The notes: generated from the sequence alone by a model not told the origin. DNA of 64,000 bases from an uncultured Methanobrevibacter sp. (GCF_946408925.1 NZ_CAMJUE010000005.1:1-64000), one strand, 5' to 3'. Shown: positions 33,857 to 44,563, counted from the first letter of the stretch. Translations and numbers: made by a program.

Positions 33857-35734
33857 TTACACCCTTCCTATATTATGGTGAGCATTTTGTACTACCCAAT
33901 TCTTGCCCATGCTGGAATAATAGCTGTTAATGCTGTTGATAGTGGAATCAGATAACTTATAGTTAAGCTTGACAACTAAACTTTCATCCCACTTTGGAGA
34001 GAATTTATTTTTCATATAGCTAACCTTAACCCAACCTGTAGGAATATTATCATATGATCCATAGGAATTGCTTACTAAAACCTTTTTACCATCCTTACTG
34101 ATATCCAATATACTTACATAATGATTGTTTGCATGGAATATTAAAGCACAACCACCATTTTTAAGTTCATTCAGTGCAGAGTTAAATGTGGATTTATAGA
34201 AGTAATAGCAATTAAAATTATTCTTCCTCATTGCATTTATCATATCATCACAGGAGGTTCCATACCTGCTGGTTTTGGCAAGTTTTGCAATGTATTTTTC
34301 ACATACATAATTTTTTAAAACCTGACTGCACATACTGCATGAAGTAGGTCCGCATGTATGGCCATTATTTTGAGCATCCCTCACAAACGGGTATTTATAC
34401 GATTTGCCCTTTAGAGAAACCGTAATCTTAGCCGGCCAATAGCCCGGTTTATTTTTCATGACAAGTTTTGTATTAATAGCCCTTTCAATCACATTCCATT
34501 TTTCACGCTTGACAATGTGATTTAAGCTAGGATGATTTTTTGTTTTGAAAAAAGTGTATTTTGGCAATTTATTATATAAAAATAAACAATAGCTATCTCT
34601 TTTTAAAACTTCATTATATTGTGATTTTTTAAGAGAGTATTTGGCATTTTCATCGGCCATAATATAATTTCCGGGCATTAGGTCAATATCCGGAGCACCG
34701 TTTTTATATGGAATAGCTTCAGTCATTGGATCTTTTACATTGCCTTCATAACATTTTATGTATTTAGCAGAATAATATTTACCATATTTTGCTTTAACAG
34801 TATAAGCTCCCACTTTAGCATGAGGCTTAAATATTGTTACCCCTTCAGAGTTGGTCTTATGCTTTAATTTAATAGCACCCACAGTTAATGTGATTGTTTT
34901 TTTAGATAAAGCCTTGCCGTTCTGTTTTAAATAAACTCTTATAAAACCATTAGTCAATAATTTAGAGTTTCCAATAGTTATTGAAATTGACTTTTTAACT
35001 ACATTAAGGGTAATTTTTTTAGAAGCTGAATTGTACTGATTATCTCCCAAAAATTTGACTGATATGGAATTTTTTGACTTTGAAGAAGTTATCCTTACTG
35101 AAACCCTTCCATTGGATTTGGTGGTTTTTGTATATTTTTTACCGTTAACCTTAATAGTTATCTTTTTTCCGGAAAGAGAATCGCCGTTCATATCAGTTAA
35201 ATGGAAAAACAATAATCTATTTTTTAAAATAAAATTTGACGATTCCGTGATTTTAGTATTTAATTTACTGACTTTTATCATGAAGACTTTTGATACTTCA
35301 TTATATTCGCTATCACCATCAAACATTACTGTCAATTTATAAGATTTAGCAGGTAAATCTATATTTAAATTTGAACAGCCCTCTGAGTCTGTTTTAAGTG
35401 AATATTTTTTATCATTTAAGATTGCAGTGATTTTTTTAGAAGCTAATGGATTTCCAGTTGAATTTTTTAAATAAATTTTCAAATTATCCTTAGCCTTAAC
35501 ACTGTAAGAATCAATTGTGATGACCGGTGTTGTTTTTTCAACACTATTATTTTCATCACTGGATTGGTTAAAATCAATATCTTGTGAAGCGATTTGATTA
35601 TCTAACTCCAAACTTACATTATCAATTTCCAATGTTTCATTAGAATTTAAATCACTGGCTGAAACGGATGCAACATTGATTGCTATGAAAACCACTAATA
35701 TAACAAAAAATATTCTGTTATTCATTATATTCAT
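33857..35734 (-). CDS. surface protein with Ig-like repeats and C39-like peptidase domain
   Basis: The protein is 625 residues. A signal peptide (IFFVILVVFIAINVASVSA) and S/N-rich linker precede three Ig-like repeats (about 70-330; KKITIKVNGKKYTKTTKSNG and others) of the adhesin kind. Residues about 340-450 form a linker domain. The C-terminal domain has the cysteine-peptidase pattern HTCGPTSCSMCS (Cys461), a histidine in NNHYVSILD (His538) and VSNSYG (Asn556), as in C39-like papain folds. Such proteins in methanogens are suspected to cut cell-wall pseudomurein peptides or to process surface proteins. No ribosome site is obvious before the ATG. Confidence 0.75.
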   Translation of the reverse strand: MNIMNNRIFFVILVVFIAINVASVSASDLNSNETLEIDNVSLELDNQIASQDIDFNQSSDENNSVEKTTPVITIDSYSVKAKDNLKIYLKNSTGNPLASKKITAILNDKKYSLKTDSEGCSNLNIDLPAKSYKLTVMFDGDSEYNEVSKVFMIKVSKLNTKITESSNFILKNRLLFFHLTDMNGDSLSGKKITIKVNGKKYTKTTKSNGRVSVRITSSKSKNSISVKFLGDNQYNSASKKITLNVVKKSISITIGNSKLLTNGFIRVYLKQNGKALSKKTITLTVGAIKLKHKTNSEGVTIFKPHAKVGAYTVKAKYGKYYSAKYIKCYEGNVKDPMTEAIPYKNGAPDIDLMPGNYIMADENAKYSLKKSQYNEVLKRDSYCLFLYNKLPKYTFFKTKNHPSLNHIVKREKWNVIERAINTKLVMKNKPGYWPAKITVSLKGKSYKYPFVRDAQNNGHTCGPTSCSMCSQVLKNYVCEKYIAKLAKTSRYGTSCDDMINAMRKNNFNCYYFYKSTFNSALNELKNGGCALIFHANNHYVSILDISKDGKKVLVSNSYGSYDNIPTGWVKVSYMKNKFSPKWDESLVVKLNYKLSDSTINSINSYYSSMGKNWVVQNAHHNIGRV

Positions 35735-35753
35735 TAATAATTATTCAATTGAC

Positions 35754-36389
35754 TTATTTTTTAGCCCGGCCCACTCTGCGAGCAACAACCATTTCACCGA
35801 CAGAAATTAAACCTGCAAAGAATTTTTCAAGTCCTCCTGTTGCCCAAATAGCTTCTCCAAATGTGGAATCCATAATGTTTGCTTCATATTCTTCTGCAGA
35901 AATCTTTTTACCGGTTGTCTTTTTAGACACAAGTGCAGAAGCGGACATTAACTCCTCCCAGCTTACGCCTTTTAGTTGGTGTTGCATTGCTTTGTATAAG
36001 CTTTCAACTTTAATATCATATAAATCGGACAATAATTCTACAATGTCGCATGCGCGCACCATACCGATTACCTGATTGTCATCATTTACCACAGGTACGG
36101 TTACGAATTTATTGTTAGCAGTTAAAATTACCGCTTTTCTTGCAGGATCATTTTCATGAACTGTAGAAACTTCATCTGAACTACTCATAATTTCAGAAAT
36201 CTTATCATTACCTTCTCTTAAACCTTTTGTAATATCAAATGCAGTTACCCATCCGATTAACTGTTTTTTATCATTTACAACAGGACAGGTGAAACGTCTG
36301 ACATTTTCCATAGCTTTTGAAGCTTCAATTACACTATCATTAGCATTTAAGTACACGAAATCTTTATCCATTAATTCATTTGCTTTCAT
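35754..36389 (-). CDS. tandem CBS-domain protein at end of eha run
   Basis: The protein is 211 residues. GGAGG lies 6 bases before the ATG of MKANELMDKDF, which rules out longer starts. Two CBS domains occupy residues about 5-125 (VYLNANDSVIEASKAMENV, PVVNDDNQVIGMVRACDIV). The C-terminal 80 residues end in GLISVGEMVVARRVGRAKK and are not recognised. CBS pairs bind adenine nucleotides and act as energy sensors. It is the last gene in the eha run, 14 bases after the polyferredoxin, so it may report energy state to the hydrogenase module. Confidence 0.8.
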   Translation of the reverse strand: MKANELMDKDFVYLNANDSVIEASKAMENVRRFTCPVVNDKKQLIGWVTAFDITKGLREGNDKISEIMSSSDEVSTVHENDPARKAVILTANNKFVTVPVVNDDNQVIGMVRACDIVELLSDLYDIKVESLYKAMQHQLKGVSWEELMSASALVSKKTTGKKISAEEYEANIMDSTFGEAIWATGGLEKFFAGLISVGEMVVARRVGRAKK

Positions 36390-36403
36390 AAACAGCCTCC
36401 ATT

Positions 36404-37234
36404 TTATTCTATTTCCACTCTTTTTAATGCTCCTACAGGACAATGATGTGTACATTCAACACATCGTATACATTTATCATTATCTAAAACAACTTCTCCA
36501 TCCACCAACTCTACAGCACCTGTTGGACAATTTTCTTCACATAAATAGCAATTTACACATGCCTCATGATTGACATCAATATATCTGCTGTGAACAATAG
36601 GCCCTATATACCTATCCAATTGAATTGCAAAATCATTTAGTGAAATTTCACGACAGGCTCCGCATCCAATGCACATTTTCTCATTAATGTAGGGATATAC
36701 CTCATCATCCATAAGGTCGATTCCCAAATCCATACCTTTTTCTTCAAAAAATTCCTTAAATTCCAAAGAAAATGCATTTGTTGGACATAAGTTTGCACAA
36801 TCATCCCAATTATTGTCTTCAACCGAATAATCGATTGAAATACTATTCATACGAATGACCCTATGAGAACAACTGATATTGGCCAAATTATATTCAATGA
36901 CTTGTCTTTCATCCTCATGGTTATAACTAATTAAATTATCAATTAGCTTAATGGCTGAAACCGGACAAGTTTGAACACATATTTCACATTTAACACATTT
37001 ATCAGTAATCTTAGCCATTCTAAAAATATTAGCTGGTTCAATTGCATTAACTGGACATTCACCAACACAGGTATTACACCTTACACATCTAGGTGAAACA
37101 GCAAGGATTTCTTCGTTTGTACTGAAATTATCCAGTTCAAATTGGAAATCATCACCATCATCATCTAATTCAACAGATTTTAAAAGAACTTCACGTTCTA
37201 AGTTTTTCACCTGTTTTATAAAAGATACATTCAT
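36404..37234 (-). CDS. polyferredoxin of the eha run
   Basis: This 276-residue protein has several 4Fe-4S motifs: CVRCNTCVGECP, CVKCEICVQTCP, CVNCYLCEENCP and CIRCVECTHHCP are complete. CIGCGACREIS and CANLCP look like degenerate halves of further clusters. The N-terminal 45 residues are acidic and non-cluster. It would pass electrons between the hydrogenase and its partners. It follows the PfkB kinase by 39 bases, the widest gap of this part of the run, and precedes the CBS protein. Confidence 0.88.
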   Translation of the reverse strand: MNVSFIKQVKNLEREVLLKSVELDDDGDDFQFELDNFSTNEEILAVSPRCVRCNTCVGECPVNAIEPANIFRMAKITDKCVKCEICVQTCPVSAIKLIDNLISYNHEDERQVIEYNLANISCSHRVIRMNSISIDYSVEDNNWDDCANLCPTNAFSLEFKEFFEEKGMDLGIDLMDDEVYPYINEKMCIGCGACREISLNDFAIQLDRYIGPIVHSRYIDVNHEACVNCYLCEENCPTGAVELVDGEVVLDNDKCIRCVECTHHCPVGALKRVEIE

Positions 37235-37273
37235 TTTAATACCAACTAAATAATTTATTTTGATAAATTTTAA

Positions 37274-38209
37274 TTATTTGAAAAATTCCTCCAAATCTTT
37301 TAGAGTCGGGAATTTTTCCATTCCAAATCCTTCAATGGATTTGCTGGCCACCCAATTTGCGATTCTGCATGATTTTTCCAAATCATACCCTTTAAGATAA
37401 GAATATAAAAATCCGCTATTGAAACTGTCTCCGGCTCCGGTGGTATCCACAACATCACATTCAAAAACATCAACTTCACATTCGGTGGAGTTGTTGATTG
37501 CAAACACTCCTTTTGAACCCCGTTTAACAACAACAGTTTCAATTCCTAAATCTAAAAATTCAATAGCCAATTGCCTTAAAGGACTTTCATTATTATTGCA
37601 TAATAATCTTAATTCTGATTCATTAATTAATAGGATATTGGTTCTCTCAAGTATAGGTTTTATCTCATCAAATCCTTTTTTGACATATAACATGCCCGGA
37701 TCAAAGCTTAATACACATTCATCATTGAGCTTTTCTAGCAGTTCTATTTGTGTATAAAATGAATCTCCAACAAAAGATGTGTAATGCATTATTTTACATC
37801 TCATGATGTTTAACGGATTTATTTCACCAATTTTAATGTCATCATTGACTCCGGGGTCAATGTACAGGCATCTTTCACCTTCATCATCAACAAAACCTAG
37901 ACATTTACCGGTTGAACCTGTTTCTGAGTAAATCAGATTATTTGAATAAACTCCATTTATTGCCAGATGATATTCAATTAAATCCCCGTCTTCATCTTCA
38001 GCTATTTTACCGATCATGGATGTGGAACAGCCCAGTCTTGACAATCCCACTATGGTATTAGCTGCAGAACCTCCGGGAGTATCAGTTTCACTTTTTATAA
38101 AGCTTTCTTCATCTTTTGAAACAATACTTTCTACTGAATATAGCTTATCCACATTCAGTGCTCCAAATCCAATTACTTCAGCATTCAAATCATTGTCAAA
38201 AATTTCCAT
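37274..38209 (-). CDS. PfkB-family carbohydrate/nucleoside kinase
   Basis: This 311-residue kinase has the two PfkB signatures: the N-terminal GGSAANTIVGLSRLG and the C-terminal DVVDTTGAGDSFNSGFLYSY with the catalytic Asp in GAGD. It resembles ribokinase and adenosine-kinase types. The substrate is not given by the sequence. It lies 9 bases after the formyltransferase paralogue within the eha run, an unusual place for a sugar kinase but one that I believe is conserved in related Methanobacteriales. A regulatory or cofactor-related role is possible. Confidence 0.87.
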   Translation of the reverse strand: MEIFDNDLNAEVIGFGALNVDKLYSVESIVSKDEESFIKSETDTPGGSAANTIVGLSRLGCSTSMIGKIAEDEDGDLIEYHLAINGVYSNNLIYSETGSTGKCLGFVDDEGERCLYIDPGVNDDIKIGEINPLNIMRCKIMHYTSFVGDSFYTQIELLEKLNDECVLSFDPGMLYVKKGFDEIKPILERTNILLINESELRLLCNNNESPLRQLAIEFLDLGIETVVVKRGSKGVFAINNSTECEVDVFECDVVDTTGAGDSFNSGFLYSYLKGYDLEKSCRIANWVASKSIEGFGMEKFPTLKDLEEFFK

Positions 38210-38218
38210 ATTAAAACC

Positions 38219-39109
38219 TTACTTTAATATATCCAATAAATTAATATTTTTATCTCCAAGTTTTCCATCAAAGTTACCTGCAGAAATGCCAACTACTCCT
38301 TCAAATTGTAAAGCCGCATCAATACCTGCTTTAACTGCATCATTCATGGATTTTTCATCAATTGCATTAATGACAACTTCAGGAATATAGTTAACCCCAT
38401 CCGGAACTTTGGATTCATCACCTAAACGTTCTTTAAGGGACGGACAGTAAAAATGATTTGTGGTCGGACCAATTTCCGGGAAATTTGTTTCAGGTTTTGA
38501 AGCAGCTGAACAGATATCAAATGGTGCAGTTGCCCCTTCAACATTCATAATTGCTTCAATAATCGCATCACCAGCATCAATTACTGCTTCTGGAGTTTCA
38601 CATAGATACCAGAAGTTTCCACCCATTGTTCCGTCATTGATTCTGAATTTTTCTTCTATCTGAAAATCAGGTACTGCTATTGGGACATTGATCATTTTCC
38701 TTCCATATTCTTCAACAGTCCATTCATATCCATCACCACAGTGACCTACGATATCCATCATTTCAATATATTCCTCACTTTCCTTATCTGAATAGTCAAA
38801 AATGCGTGTGAACGGTTTTACTAGCACATCCTGTCTTAATCTGTAGGACAGTTCAAATGCGAATTTTTCCACATCATCTCCACCTAACCAGTATTGTACG
38901 ATTGCTCCGAATCTTCCGTCAGGAGTTTGTGATTCATCCAAAAAGCCTTCAACTCCACCTTCAACTCTTCCAATTACTGCACTGGGAGTTGAAGTTGAAT
39001 CATATGCCGCTCTTTTAACGATAGATTCATTCGGACCTGTAATCAGTGCCCTTACATATTTTCCTTGGAACGCTTCAAAGAATGTGTCTTCTACTTTATC
39101 ATAATTCAT
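38219..39109 (-). CDS. formylmethanofuran:H4MPT formyltransferase paralogue (FtrII type)
   Basis: This 296-residue protein is full length for the Ftr family. It contains [20 protein letters not shown] at the N-terminus, [13 protein letters not shown], the conserved [16 protein letters not shown]-like region ([18 protein letters not shown]) and the C-terminal [15 protein letters not shown]. Ftr moves the formyl group from formylmethanofuran to tetrahydromethanopterin, the second step of CO2 reduction to methane. A second copy inside the eha run is known from related hydrogenotrophs. Its location ties the hydrogenase that supplies low-potential ferredoxin to the first CO2-reducing steps. The paralogue's own activity is unproven. 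Confidence 0.9.
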   Translation of the reverse strand: MNYDKVEDTFFEAFQGKYVRALITGPNESIVKRAAYDSTSTPSAVIGRVEGGVEGFLDESQTPDGRFGAIVQYWLGGDDVEKFAFELSYRLRQDVLVKPFTRIFDYSDKESEEYIEMMDIVGHCGDGYEWTVEEYGRKMINVPIAVPDFQIEEKFRINDGTMGGNFWYLCETPEAVIDAGDAIIEAIMNVEGATAPFDICSAASKPETNFPEIGPTTNHFYCPSLKERLGDESKVPDGVNYIPEVVINAIDEKSMNDAVKAGIDAALQFEGVVGISAGNFDGKLGDKNINLLDILK

Positions 39110-39117
39110 TTTTACAC

Positions 39118-40161
39118 CTAACCTAATCCGCCTATATCCTGACCACGAATATTATTTCTCATTTCTTTACTGACTTTTAATATTTCTTCATAGTTTTCCC
39201 CAGTTATTATTTGGATTAACGGATATTCGCTTGTAAATACTTTGAAAAATTGATTTTTAATATTTGAATCTATATTGTAGTCATTGAATAATTTTTCTAA
39301 ATCATCTGAATTGTTATAATCATTTATAAACTTTAAAACTTTATTTTTGTCATTTTGTGAATATACATCTGCAATAACTGCAGTGGCTATTGCACTAGGA
39401 GATACTATTGCAATTTCCGCCACTTTTAGCGGATATTCATTTCCGTTAAAGGATATGCTGATTCCGTTGTTTTTTCTGGCAAATTCCAATGGTTCAACAT
39501 CTGTTATGCTGTCACCAATGTAGAGTATCTCTCCGACATCAATATCATCCCTTTCGATGATTTTATCGATTGCCAGTTTTTTACCTTCTCCGCCAACAAC
39601 TTCAATTTCATGGAGCTTTTCATAGATTCCCATTTTTGGAATTTGAGCGAAGAAAATATCATCAAACAGTTCGTAATCATCAGGATTATCCAAAATCATC
39701 CTCTTGAATTCATTGATTTTTTGAATTTCATCATCATTTAATTTAAGGCTATCCACATCAACATCTGTATAAAATGTGTTTTCAAATGGAACTTCCATAT
39801 AATTGGATACCGCTTCAATATATTGGCCATAACTGGTACTGACTATATATGTATTCATAGTTTCCTTTAAGTATTCCAGTAGAAATTTGGAATCATTTAC
39901 CGCATAAATATTGTCTTTTGAAAAATCCACCATAATATTATTTGAAAGGTTTTCAACAACAAAGAAAGGCAAAATCAACTTTAAAGTATTGCCCGCCTTA
40001 TAATTCTCTTTTTTAACAATATCTGCAAGATAATCATCATATAAACTGAGAACTTTAAATAATTCACCGCCATTTTCAATTAGATTTTCTGCCAGTTCAT
40101 AGGCATTGTCATTTAATGTCAGCGGACCTTCACAATCTGTAATAAATGATTTTTCAAACAT
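39118..40161 (-). CDS. ehaR: EhaR, HAD-like protein of energy-converting hydrogenase A
   Basis: This 347-residue protein carries HAD-superfamily elements. Motif I-like [10 protein letters not shown] is near the N-terminus, and a motif IV-like [18 protein letters not shown] lies at about residue 210. It is soluble. It follows ehaQ by 3 bases and precedes the Ftr paralogue. The name EhaR is used for this archaeal HAD-like family encoded in eha clusters. A phosphatase role is suggested by the fold, but no substrate is known and it may be an accessory factor. Confidence 0.8.
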   Translation of the reverse strand: MFEKSFITDCEGPLTLNDNAYELAENLIENGGELFKVLSLYDDYLADIVKKENYKAGNTLKLILPFFVVENLSNNIMVDFSKDNIYAVNDSKFLLEYLKETMNTYIVSTSYGQYIEAVSNYMEVPFENTFYTDVDVDSLKLNDDEIQKINEFKRMILDNPDDYELFDDIFFAQIPKMGIYEKLHEIEVVGGEGKKLAIDKIIERDDIDVGEILYIGDSITDVEPLEFARKNNGISISFNGNEYPLKVAEIAIVSPSAIATAVIADVYSQNDKNKVLKFINDYNNSDDLEKLFNDYNIDSNIKNQFFKVFTSEYPLIQIITGENYEEILKVSKEMRNNIRGQDIGGLG

Positions 40162-40164
40162 GTT

Positions 40165-41526
40165 TCACCTGAAATTTACTATTCTAATGGCATCAAGAGG
40201 ACAAATATCCTCACAAGTTCTACAATAAATACATTTTTCACTCTCAAATTCTATTTTATCATCTTCAGTCAGTGACAAAGCTTCTGTCGGACAATTTTTA
40301 GTACAAATTGCACATGCCTGACATTTATCTTCTGAAAGTGAAAAGTCACCGAGCCTTTGCTTGTAAAGATAAGACCTTGCATAGTATAAGTCCTGGTCCT
40401 TACTGTAGAAATAATCATCATAAGCTCCGATAGCATCAAATTGACATACCTCAACACATTTTCCACAGTATATACAATCATCAGTTATGGTAATTGGATT
40501 TGGACCGTTTAATTTAATTGCATTAACCGGACATACATTAAAACATTCTCCGCATGCAACACATTTTTTATCATAAACTTCAATGTTTCTGTCCATTAAA
40601 TAGGAACCTACCAATTTTGTGAATTTATCCACTTCAATACTTGTGTCAAGACTTATTTTCAATTCCCTTTCCATCATGTCATTTACTTTATATTCGATGA
40701 AATGTTCAAAGTCCTGATCGTTGAATTCCAAGGCAGTTGCCTTCCCCACTTTTTCAAGAACCTTATTTAAACTAATCAAATCAAGTGACAGTCTTTTAAC
40801 ATCATGGTCAATTATGCTGGACACTATATCATATGATTTTATTTCACTGTACATCTTATATGCCTTTTTACGTGAGGAATACCTAATTGCGGTTGATGGG
40901 CATGAATGCATACATTCTTCACATCTGGCACAATACCCCGGGTTAATATATGGCAATTTGTTAGTTCTTCCAACATTGATTGCACCCATTGAAGGACAGA
41001 CTCTGGTACAGGTCATACAACCGATACACTTGTCCTGGTTGACAATGATTGCCTTACCTCCCTTGACGGTTTTAGGAAGCAATTCACCATATTTAATCGC
41101 ATCTGTAGGACATACTCTGAAACAGTATCCGCACCTGACACATGTATCCTTATCTATCTTACTGTGAGGCTCATGTTTTCCATCGGCAACAATATGAATT
41201 GAAGCATTTTTACATGCCTGAACACAGGCTCCACATGCCTTACAAAGCTTTGTGTTAATGTTTGGAACATTCTCCTTAAGTGGAGGATCCATTTTAACAT
41301 CCAATGATATTGCATCAAATGGACATGCATTACGACACAATACACAACCGAAGCAAGTACTTTTTAACTTTATAAGACCATCTGACTCGTCCAAATAGAC
41401 TGCATCAATAGGACATGATGTAAGGCAGGGTTTTTCACTGCATTTCGCACACTGAGTCTGGTCAATTACGAAATCAACATCAACATGCCTTAATGGCCTT
41501 GGTGTTTTAGTAAAACTATCTATCAT
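40165..41526 (-). CDS. ehaQ: EhaQ, polyferredoxin with ten 4Fe-4S motifs
   Basis: The protein is about 453 residues. I count ten CxxCxxC..C(P) motifs: six in the first 210 residues (for example CVRCGYCFRVCP and CIGCMTCTRVCP) and four in the last 130 (CVACGECFNVCP, CIYCGKCVEVCQ, CQACAICTKNCP, CIYCRTCEDICP). A cluster-free helical insert of about 100 residues separates them. The first motif is expanded (CAKCSEKPCLTSCP). The ATG of MIDSFTKT, 8 bases after GGAG, is preferred to an overlapping GTG. It is a soluble electron wire of the hydrogenase. The insert may dock to the core complex. Confidence 0.92.
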   Translation of the reverse strand: MIDSFTKTPRPLRHVDVDFVIDQTQCAKCSEKPCLTSCPIDAVYLDESDGLIKLKSTCFGCVLCRNACPFDAISLDVKMDPPLKENVPNINTKLCKACGACVQACKNASIHIVADGKHEPHSKIDKDTCVRCGYCFRVCPTDAIKYGELLPKTVKGGKAIIVNQDKCIGCMTCTRVCPSMGAINVGRTNKLPYINPGYCARCEECMHSCPSTAIRYSSRKKAYKMYSEIKSYDIVSSIIDHDVKRLSLDLISLNKVLEKVGKATALEFNDQDFEHFIEYKVNDMMERELKISLDTSIEVDKFTKLVGSYLMDRNIEVYDKKCVACGECFNVCPVNAIKLNGPNPITITDDCIYCGKCVEVCQFDAIGAYDDYFYSKDQDLYYARSYLYKQRLGDFSLSEDKCQACAICTKNCPTEALSLTEDDKIEFESEKCIYCRTCEDICPLDAIRIVNFR

Positions 41527-41531
41527 AACGC

Positions 41532-42557
41532 TCACTCCACAATATTCTCATTTAGATTAGATGCCTTTACAGTAACATGTATGATTTTGCCATCATCTAT
41601 TGAGAATTTGGCTATAAAGTATTTGATTACTGAAAACGGACATGTCTGGTAACAAATACTGCAACGTAAACATCTATCTTTATCTCTTACAATCGTATCC
41701 CTTGACTCATCAAATGAAATACATTTGGTTGGACAATCAGGAATACATAATTGACATTTTTCACATTTATCTTTATCCCAGTCAATGATTCTGACTTTAA
41801 GCCTGTTGACTGCATTGGTCATGATTTCCAATGCGATTTCCTCATCAGGCATTATTTTCAAAGCATCGTCTATAATCTCAGAAATAGGGACATCATACTG
41901 CAGGAGACCGTCTTTTTCCAAAGACCTTAAATCATCTTCCTTAGCGTTAATGTATTCCTCAAGGTAATTTACACATAAAAGTATCAATTCTTTTTGGTCT
42001 TGCAGGTTATCAACGAAAACCGCTTTCATAGCACCATTTACAGGACATACATCAAGACATTCCCCACAGGAAATGCATTTAAGCTGATCCACTACCACTT
42101 TTCCATCAATTTCACTGATTGCCTCAACAGGACATTTTTTCAGACATTTCTTACATTTAATACACAGATAATCATCAACAATGTATTGTCTTTTTGATGG
42201 GATAATATTGAATTCCGGTAAAATTAAATGATTGTGACCGCATTCCAATGTTTTAGGATCTGTCGGACAAACTTCAGCACAAAAACCGCAACGGATACAT
42301 GCTCCTGGCTTGATTACAGGATATGTCATGCCCGCACCCTCTTCAGAGTCCTCATCACGAACAAGTTTTATAGCATTCGGTGAAGGACAAGAAACTGTAC
42401 ATGCTCCACAGCCAATACAATATTCCTTATTAACTTTTGGAAAATCCCTGAAACGTTCCGGCTTTTCAGATATGTCAGGTTCGTTTTTTGCATTTAAAAA
42501 TGTATCTGCCCATGCCTTTCTTGCAAAATCATAAATATACCATATAAGAGATGACAT
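41532..42557 (-). CDS. ehaP: EhaP, polyferredoxin with six 4Fe-4S motifs
   Basis: This 341-residue protein has six cluster motifs, in order CIGCGACTVSCP, CIRCGFCAEVCP, CIKCKKCLKKCP, CISCGECLDVCP, CEKCQLCIPDCP and CLRCSICYQTCP. A helical segment (about 185-245) separates the fourth and fifth. GGTGAT lies 4 bases before the ATG, and the gene abuts the large-subunit gene. It would carry electrons between the hydrogenase core and external ferredoxin or partner enzymes. Confidence 0.92.
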   Translation of the reverse strand: MSSLIWYIYDFARKAWADTFLNAKNEPDISEKPERFRDFPKVNKEYCIGCGACTVSCPSPNAIKLVRDEDSEEGAGMTYPVIKPGACIRCGFCAEVCPTDPKTLECGHNHLILPEFNIIPSKRQYIVDDYLCIKCKKCLKKCPVEAISEIDGKVVVDQLKCISCGECLDVCPVNGAMKAVFVDNLQDQKELILLCVNYLEEYINAKEDDLRSLEKDGLLQYDVPISEIIDDALKIMPDEEIALEIMTNAVNRLKVRIIDWDKDKCEKCQLCIPDCPTKCISFDESRDTIVRDKDRCLRCSICYQTCPFSVIKYFIAKFSIDDGKIIHVTVKASNLNENIVE

Positions 42558-43682
42558 CTATATCACCTCATCGAATTTTTTGATTGATGTGATTCCGGCC
42601 TCGTTTGTTATTGCAACTCTTTCCGCACATGCAACACACGGATCACTAGTTGCATAAGTGGCCACAGCATCTGCAACTGTCGGAACATCCCGAATCATAT
42701 ATCTCGCACAGGAATCCATGTTTGCAATACTTGGAGTTCTGATGGAAATGTTTTTGATTAAACTGCCATTAGTTTCAATCATATATGTAACTTCCCCACG
42801 AGGAGCTTCATTCTGACGCATAGCATATCCAGACTTTAAGTCTACAGGAGTACGTACTTCACCTTTAGGTATATTTTCAATAGCTTGTCTCAATATGCTT
42901 ATTGATTCTGGTATTTCATCAAATCTTGTTAAAGTTCTTGCGTAATTGTCCCCTTCAGTTCGGGTAATTACCTTAAAGTCAAAGTAATCATCATAAGTAT
43001 AATGGCCGTTACGGAAATCCTTTGTGATTCCTGATGCTCTTCCAATAGGTCCTACAGCTCTTCCTTTGATGGCTTCTTTTTTAGTCATTACACCAATGCC
43101 TTTACATCTTAAAGCCAAAGCAGGACCTTCTGCAAACAATTGACGGGTTCTTTCAAATCCTTCTTCAATAATATCAAGATTTTTAAGAATTTTATTGAAA
43201 TGGCGTTCATCAGCATCCATTCTAACACCGCCAACAACATTCCAACCCATATTAACCCGATTACCAGTTAATAGTTCTATGGAATCCATTGCATATTCCC
43301 TCAATTCCAAAACGTGCATGAATAATGTTTCATGATCCATTGATTTGAAAAATGTAGAATTACCGAGCAAATGACTTTGTATCCTATCCAATTCATTCGC
43401 AATGACTCTTAAAAATTGTGCTCTTACCGGCACATCAACATCAGAAATTTGTTCAATTGTCTCTGCAAAAGTCTGTGTGTGTTCATATGAACAGATTCCA
43501 CATACCCTTTCAGACAAGTATATTCCTTTCTGCCAGGTTTTACCTTCAATTATCTTTTCAATTCCCCTATGAACATAACCATATTCAATTTCTGCTTTAA
43601 CAACTCTTTCACCTTCAGTCTGTAGTTTTAATCTGATAGGTTCTTTTAAAGCAGGGTGAATTGGACCAATAGGAACTATCAT
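42558..43682 (-). CDS. ehaO: EhaO, [NiFe] hydrogenase large subunit
   Basis: This 374-residue protein belongs to the NuoD/hydrogenase large-subunit family. Both nickel-ligand motifs are intact: L1 [12 protein letters not shown] (about residue 60) and L2 [10 protein letters not shown] near the C-terminus, giving the four cysteines. [15 protein letters not shown] and [19 protein letters not shown] are typical of group 4 enzymes. It oxidises H2 and, with the membrane arm, pushes electrons to low-potential ferredoxin. Its start overlaps the small-subunit stop by 4 bases, GGGAG being the ribosome site. Confidence 0.95.
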   Translation of the reverse strand: MIVPIGPIHPALKEPIRLKLQTEGERVVKAEIEYGYVHRGIEKIIEGKTWQKGIYLSERVCGICSYEHTQTFAETIEQISDVDVPVRAQFLRVIANELDRIQSHLLGNSTFFKSMDHETLFMHVLELREYAMDSIELLTGNRVNMGWNVVGGVRMDADERHFNKILKNLDIIEEGFERTRQLFAEGPALALRCKGIGVMTKKEAIKGRAVGPIGRASGITKDFRNGHYTYDDYFDFKVITRTEGDNYARTLTRFDEIPESISILRQAIENIPKGEVRTPVDLKSGYAMRQNEAPRGEVTYMIETNGSLIKNISIRTPSIANMDSCARYMIRDVPTVADAVATYATSDPCVACAERVAITNEAGITSIKKFDEVI

Positions 43683-44128
43683 TGTTGCTCCCTCCCCCTG
43701 TCAGCAATAGCTTGCGGTCCGACTGCAAGAATAGCTTCTAAAATCTCACTAGGTCTTGGAGGACATCCTGGAATTTCTGCCGCAACTGGAATGAAATTAG
43801 ATGCAGGAGCATTTACATGACCCCCTTCCTGTGCAAATACATCCCCAGATATCGGGCAGTTTCCCACTGCTACAGCTATTTTTGGTTCAGGAGCCTTATC
43901 ATAAATTCTTTTTAAATTGTCTTTCCATTGTTCGGTTACAGCACCTGTTAACAATAGAACATCAGCTTCACGAGGATTATTGTGAACATAAATACCAAAT
44001 TGCTCTAAGTCGTATCTAGGAGATAATAATGCAACACATTCCACGTCACATCCATTACACCCTCCACAATTTACGATACAGACATGAATTGAGCTTTTTC
44101 TCACAACATCCCTAATAGCATCAAACAT
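43679..44128 (-). CDS. ehaN: EhaN, [NiFe] hydrogenase small subunit
   Basis: This 149-residue protein of the NuoB family carries the proximal 4Fe-4S cluster. The cysteines are visible in [26 protein letters not shown] and [12 protein letters not shown], the standard order for group 4 hydrogenases. There is no Tat signal, so the enzyme faces the cytoplasm. GGGAG precedes the ATG. It pairs with the large subunit whose gene overlaps it. Confidence 0.95.
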   Translation of the reverse strand: MFDAIRDVVRKSSIHVCIVNCGGCNGCDVECVALLSPRYDLEQFGIYVHNNPREADVLLLTGAVTEQWKDNLKRIYDKAPEPKIAVAVGNCPISGDVFAQEGGHVNAPASNFIPVAAEIPGCPPRPSEILEAILAVGPQAIADRGREQQ

Positions 44129-44161
44129 TGTACTCCCTCTTATTAAATAAATTTATAAACA

Positions 44162-44554
44162 TTAATATTCTGATTTTTCTTTTAGTAATTCAAATAATTC
44201 TAATTGACCCTCTTTTAGTGCATCATCATAATTTTTTCCTGATTTGACTTGGCCAACCAATTTTTCCTTTAATTCATCCCCTTCTTCAGGAGTGATTATC
44301 TCCAAAGTGCCAATATACCAACATAATCTTAAATCCGCATGGAATTTCTTTGCCAAACATATATCCTGAGCAATATCCAATGTTCCATGGGAGGCCTCTA
44401 AAGTAGACATGTCGAACAGTTTAAAGAATACCTCTTTCAGTTCATCAGGTGTGCAGTCATAATCCTTAGAAAGGGGTTTAATAATATCCCTTTGCCATGC
44501 ATAACTTCCGAGTATTCTTTCTTTCATTAAATTCATTTTAGATTCATCATCCAT
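44162..44554 (-). CDS. ehaM: EhaM, DUF1959 subunit
   Basis: This soluble helical protein of about 130 residues has the DUF1959 pattern: MKERILGSYAWQRDIIKPLS, then LSKDYDCTPDELKEVFFKLF and ADLRLCWYIGTLEIITPEEG. The ATG of MDDESKMN is used because the upstream GTG lies in its GGTGAT site. DUF1959 proteins are found only in eha clusters. Its role in the complex is not known; an assembly or peripheral subunit is possible. Confidence 0.88.
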   Translation of the reverse strand: MDDESKMNLMKERILGSYAWQRDIIKPLSKDYDCTPDELKEVFFKLFDMSTLEASHGTLDIAQDICLAKKFHADLRLCWYIGTLEIITPEEGDELKEKLVGQVKSGKNYDDALKEGQLELFELLKEKSEY

Positions 44555-44563
44555 GCAAATCAC

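Noticed and set aside
35760-36075. Long frames on the strand opposite to genes (for example 35749-36075 plus, 40721-41167 plus)
   Set aside because: They are antisense shadows of clear genes with low-complexity products and no ribosome sites.
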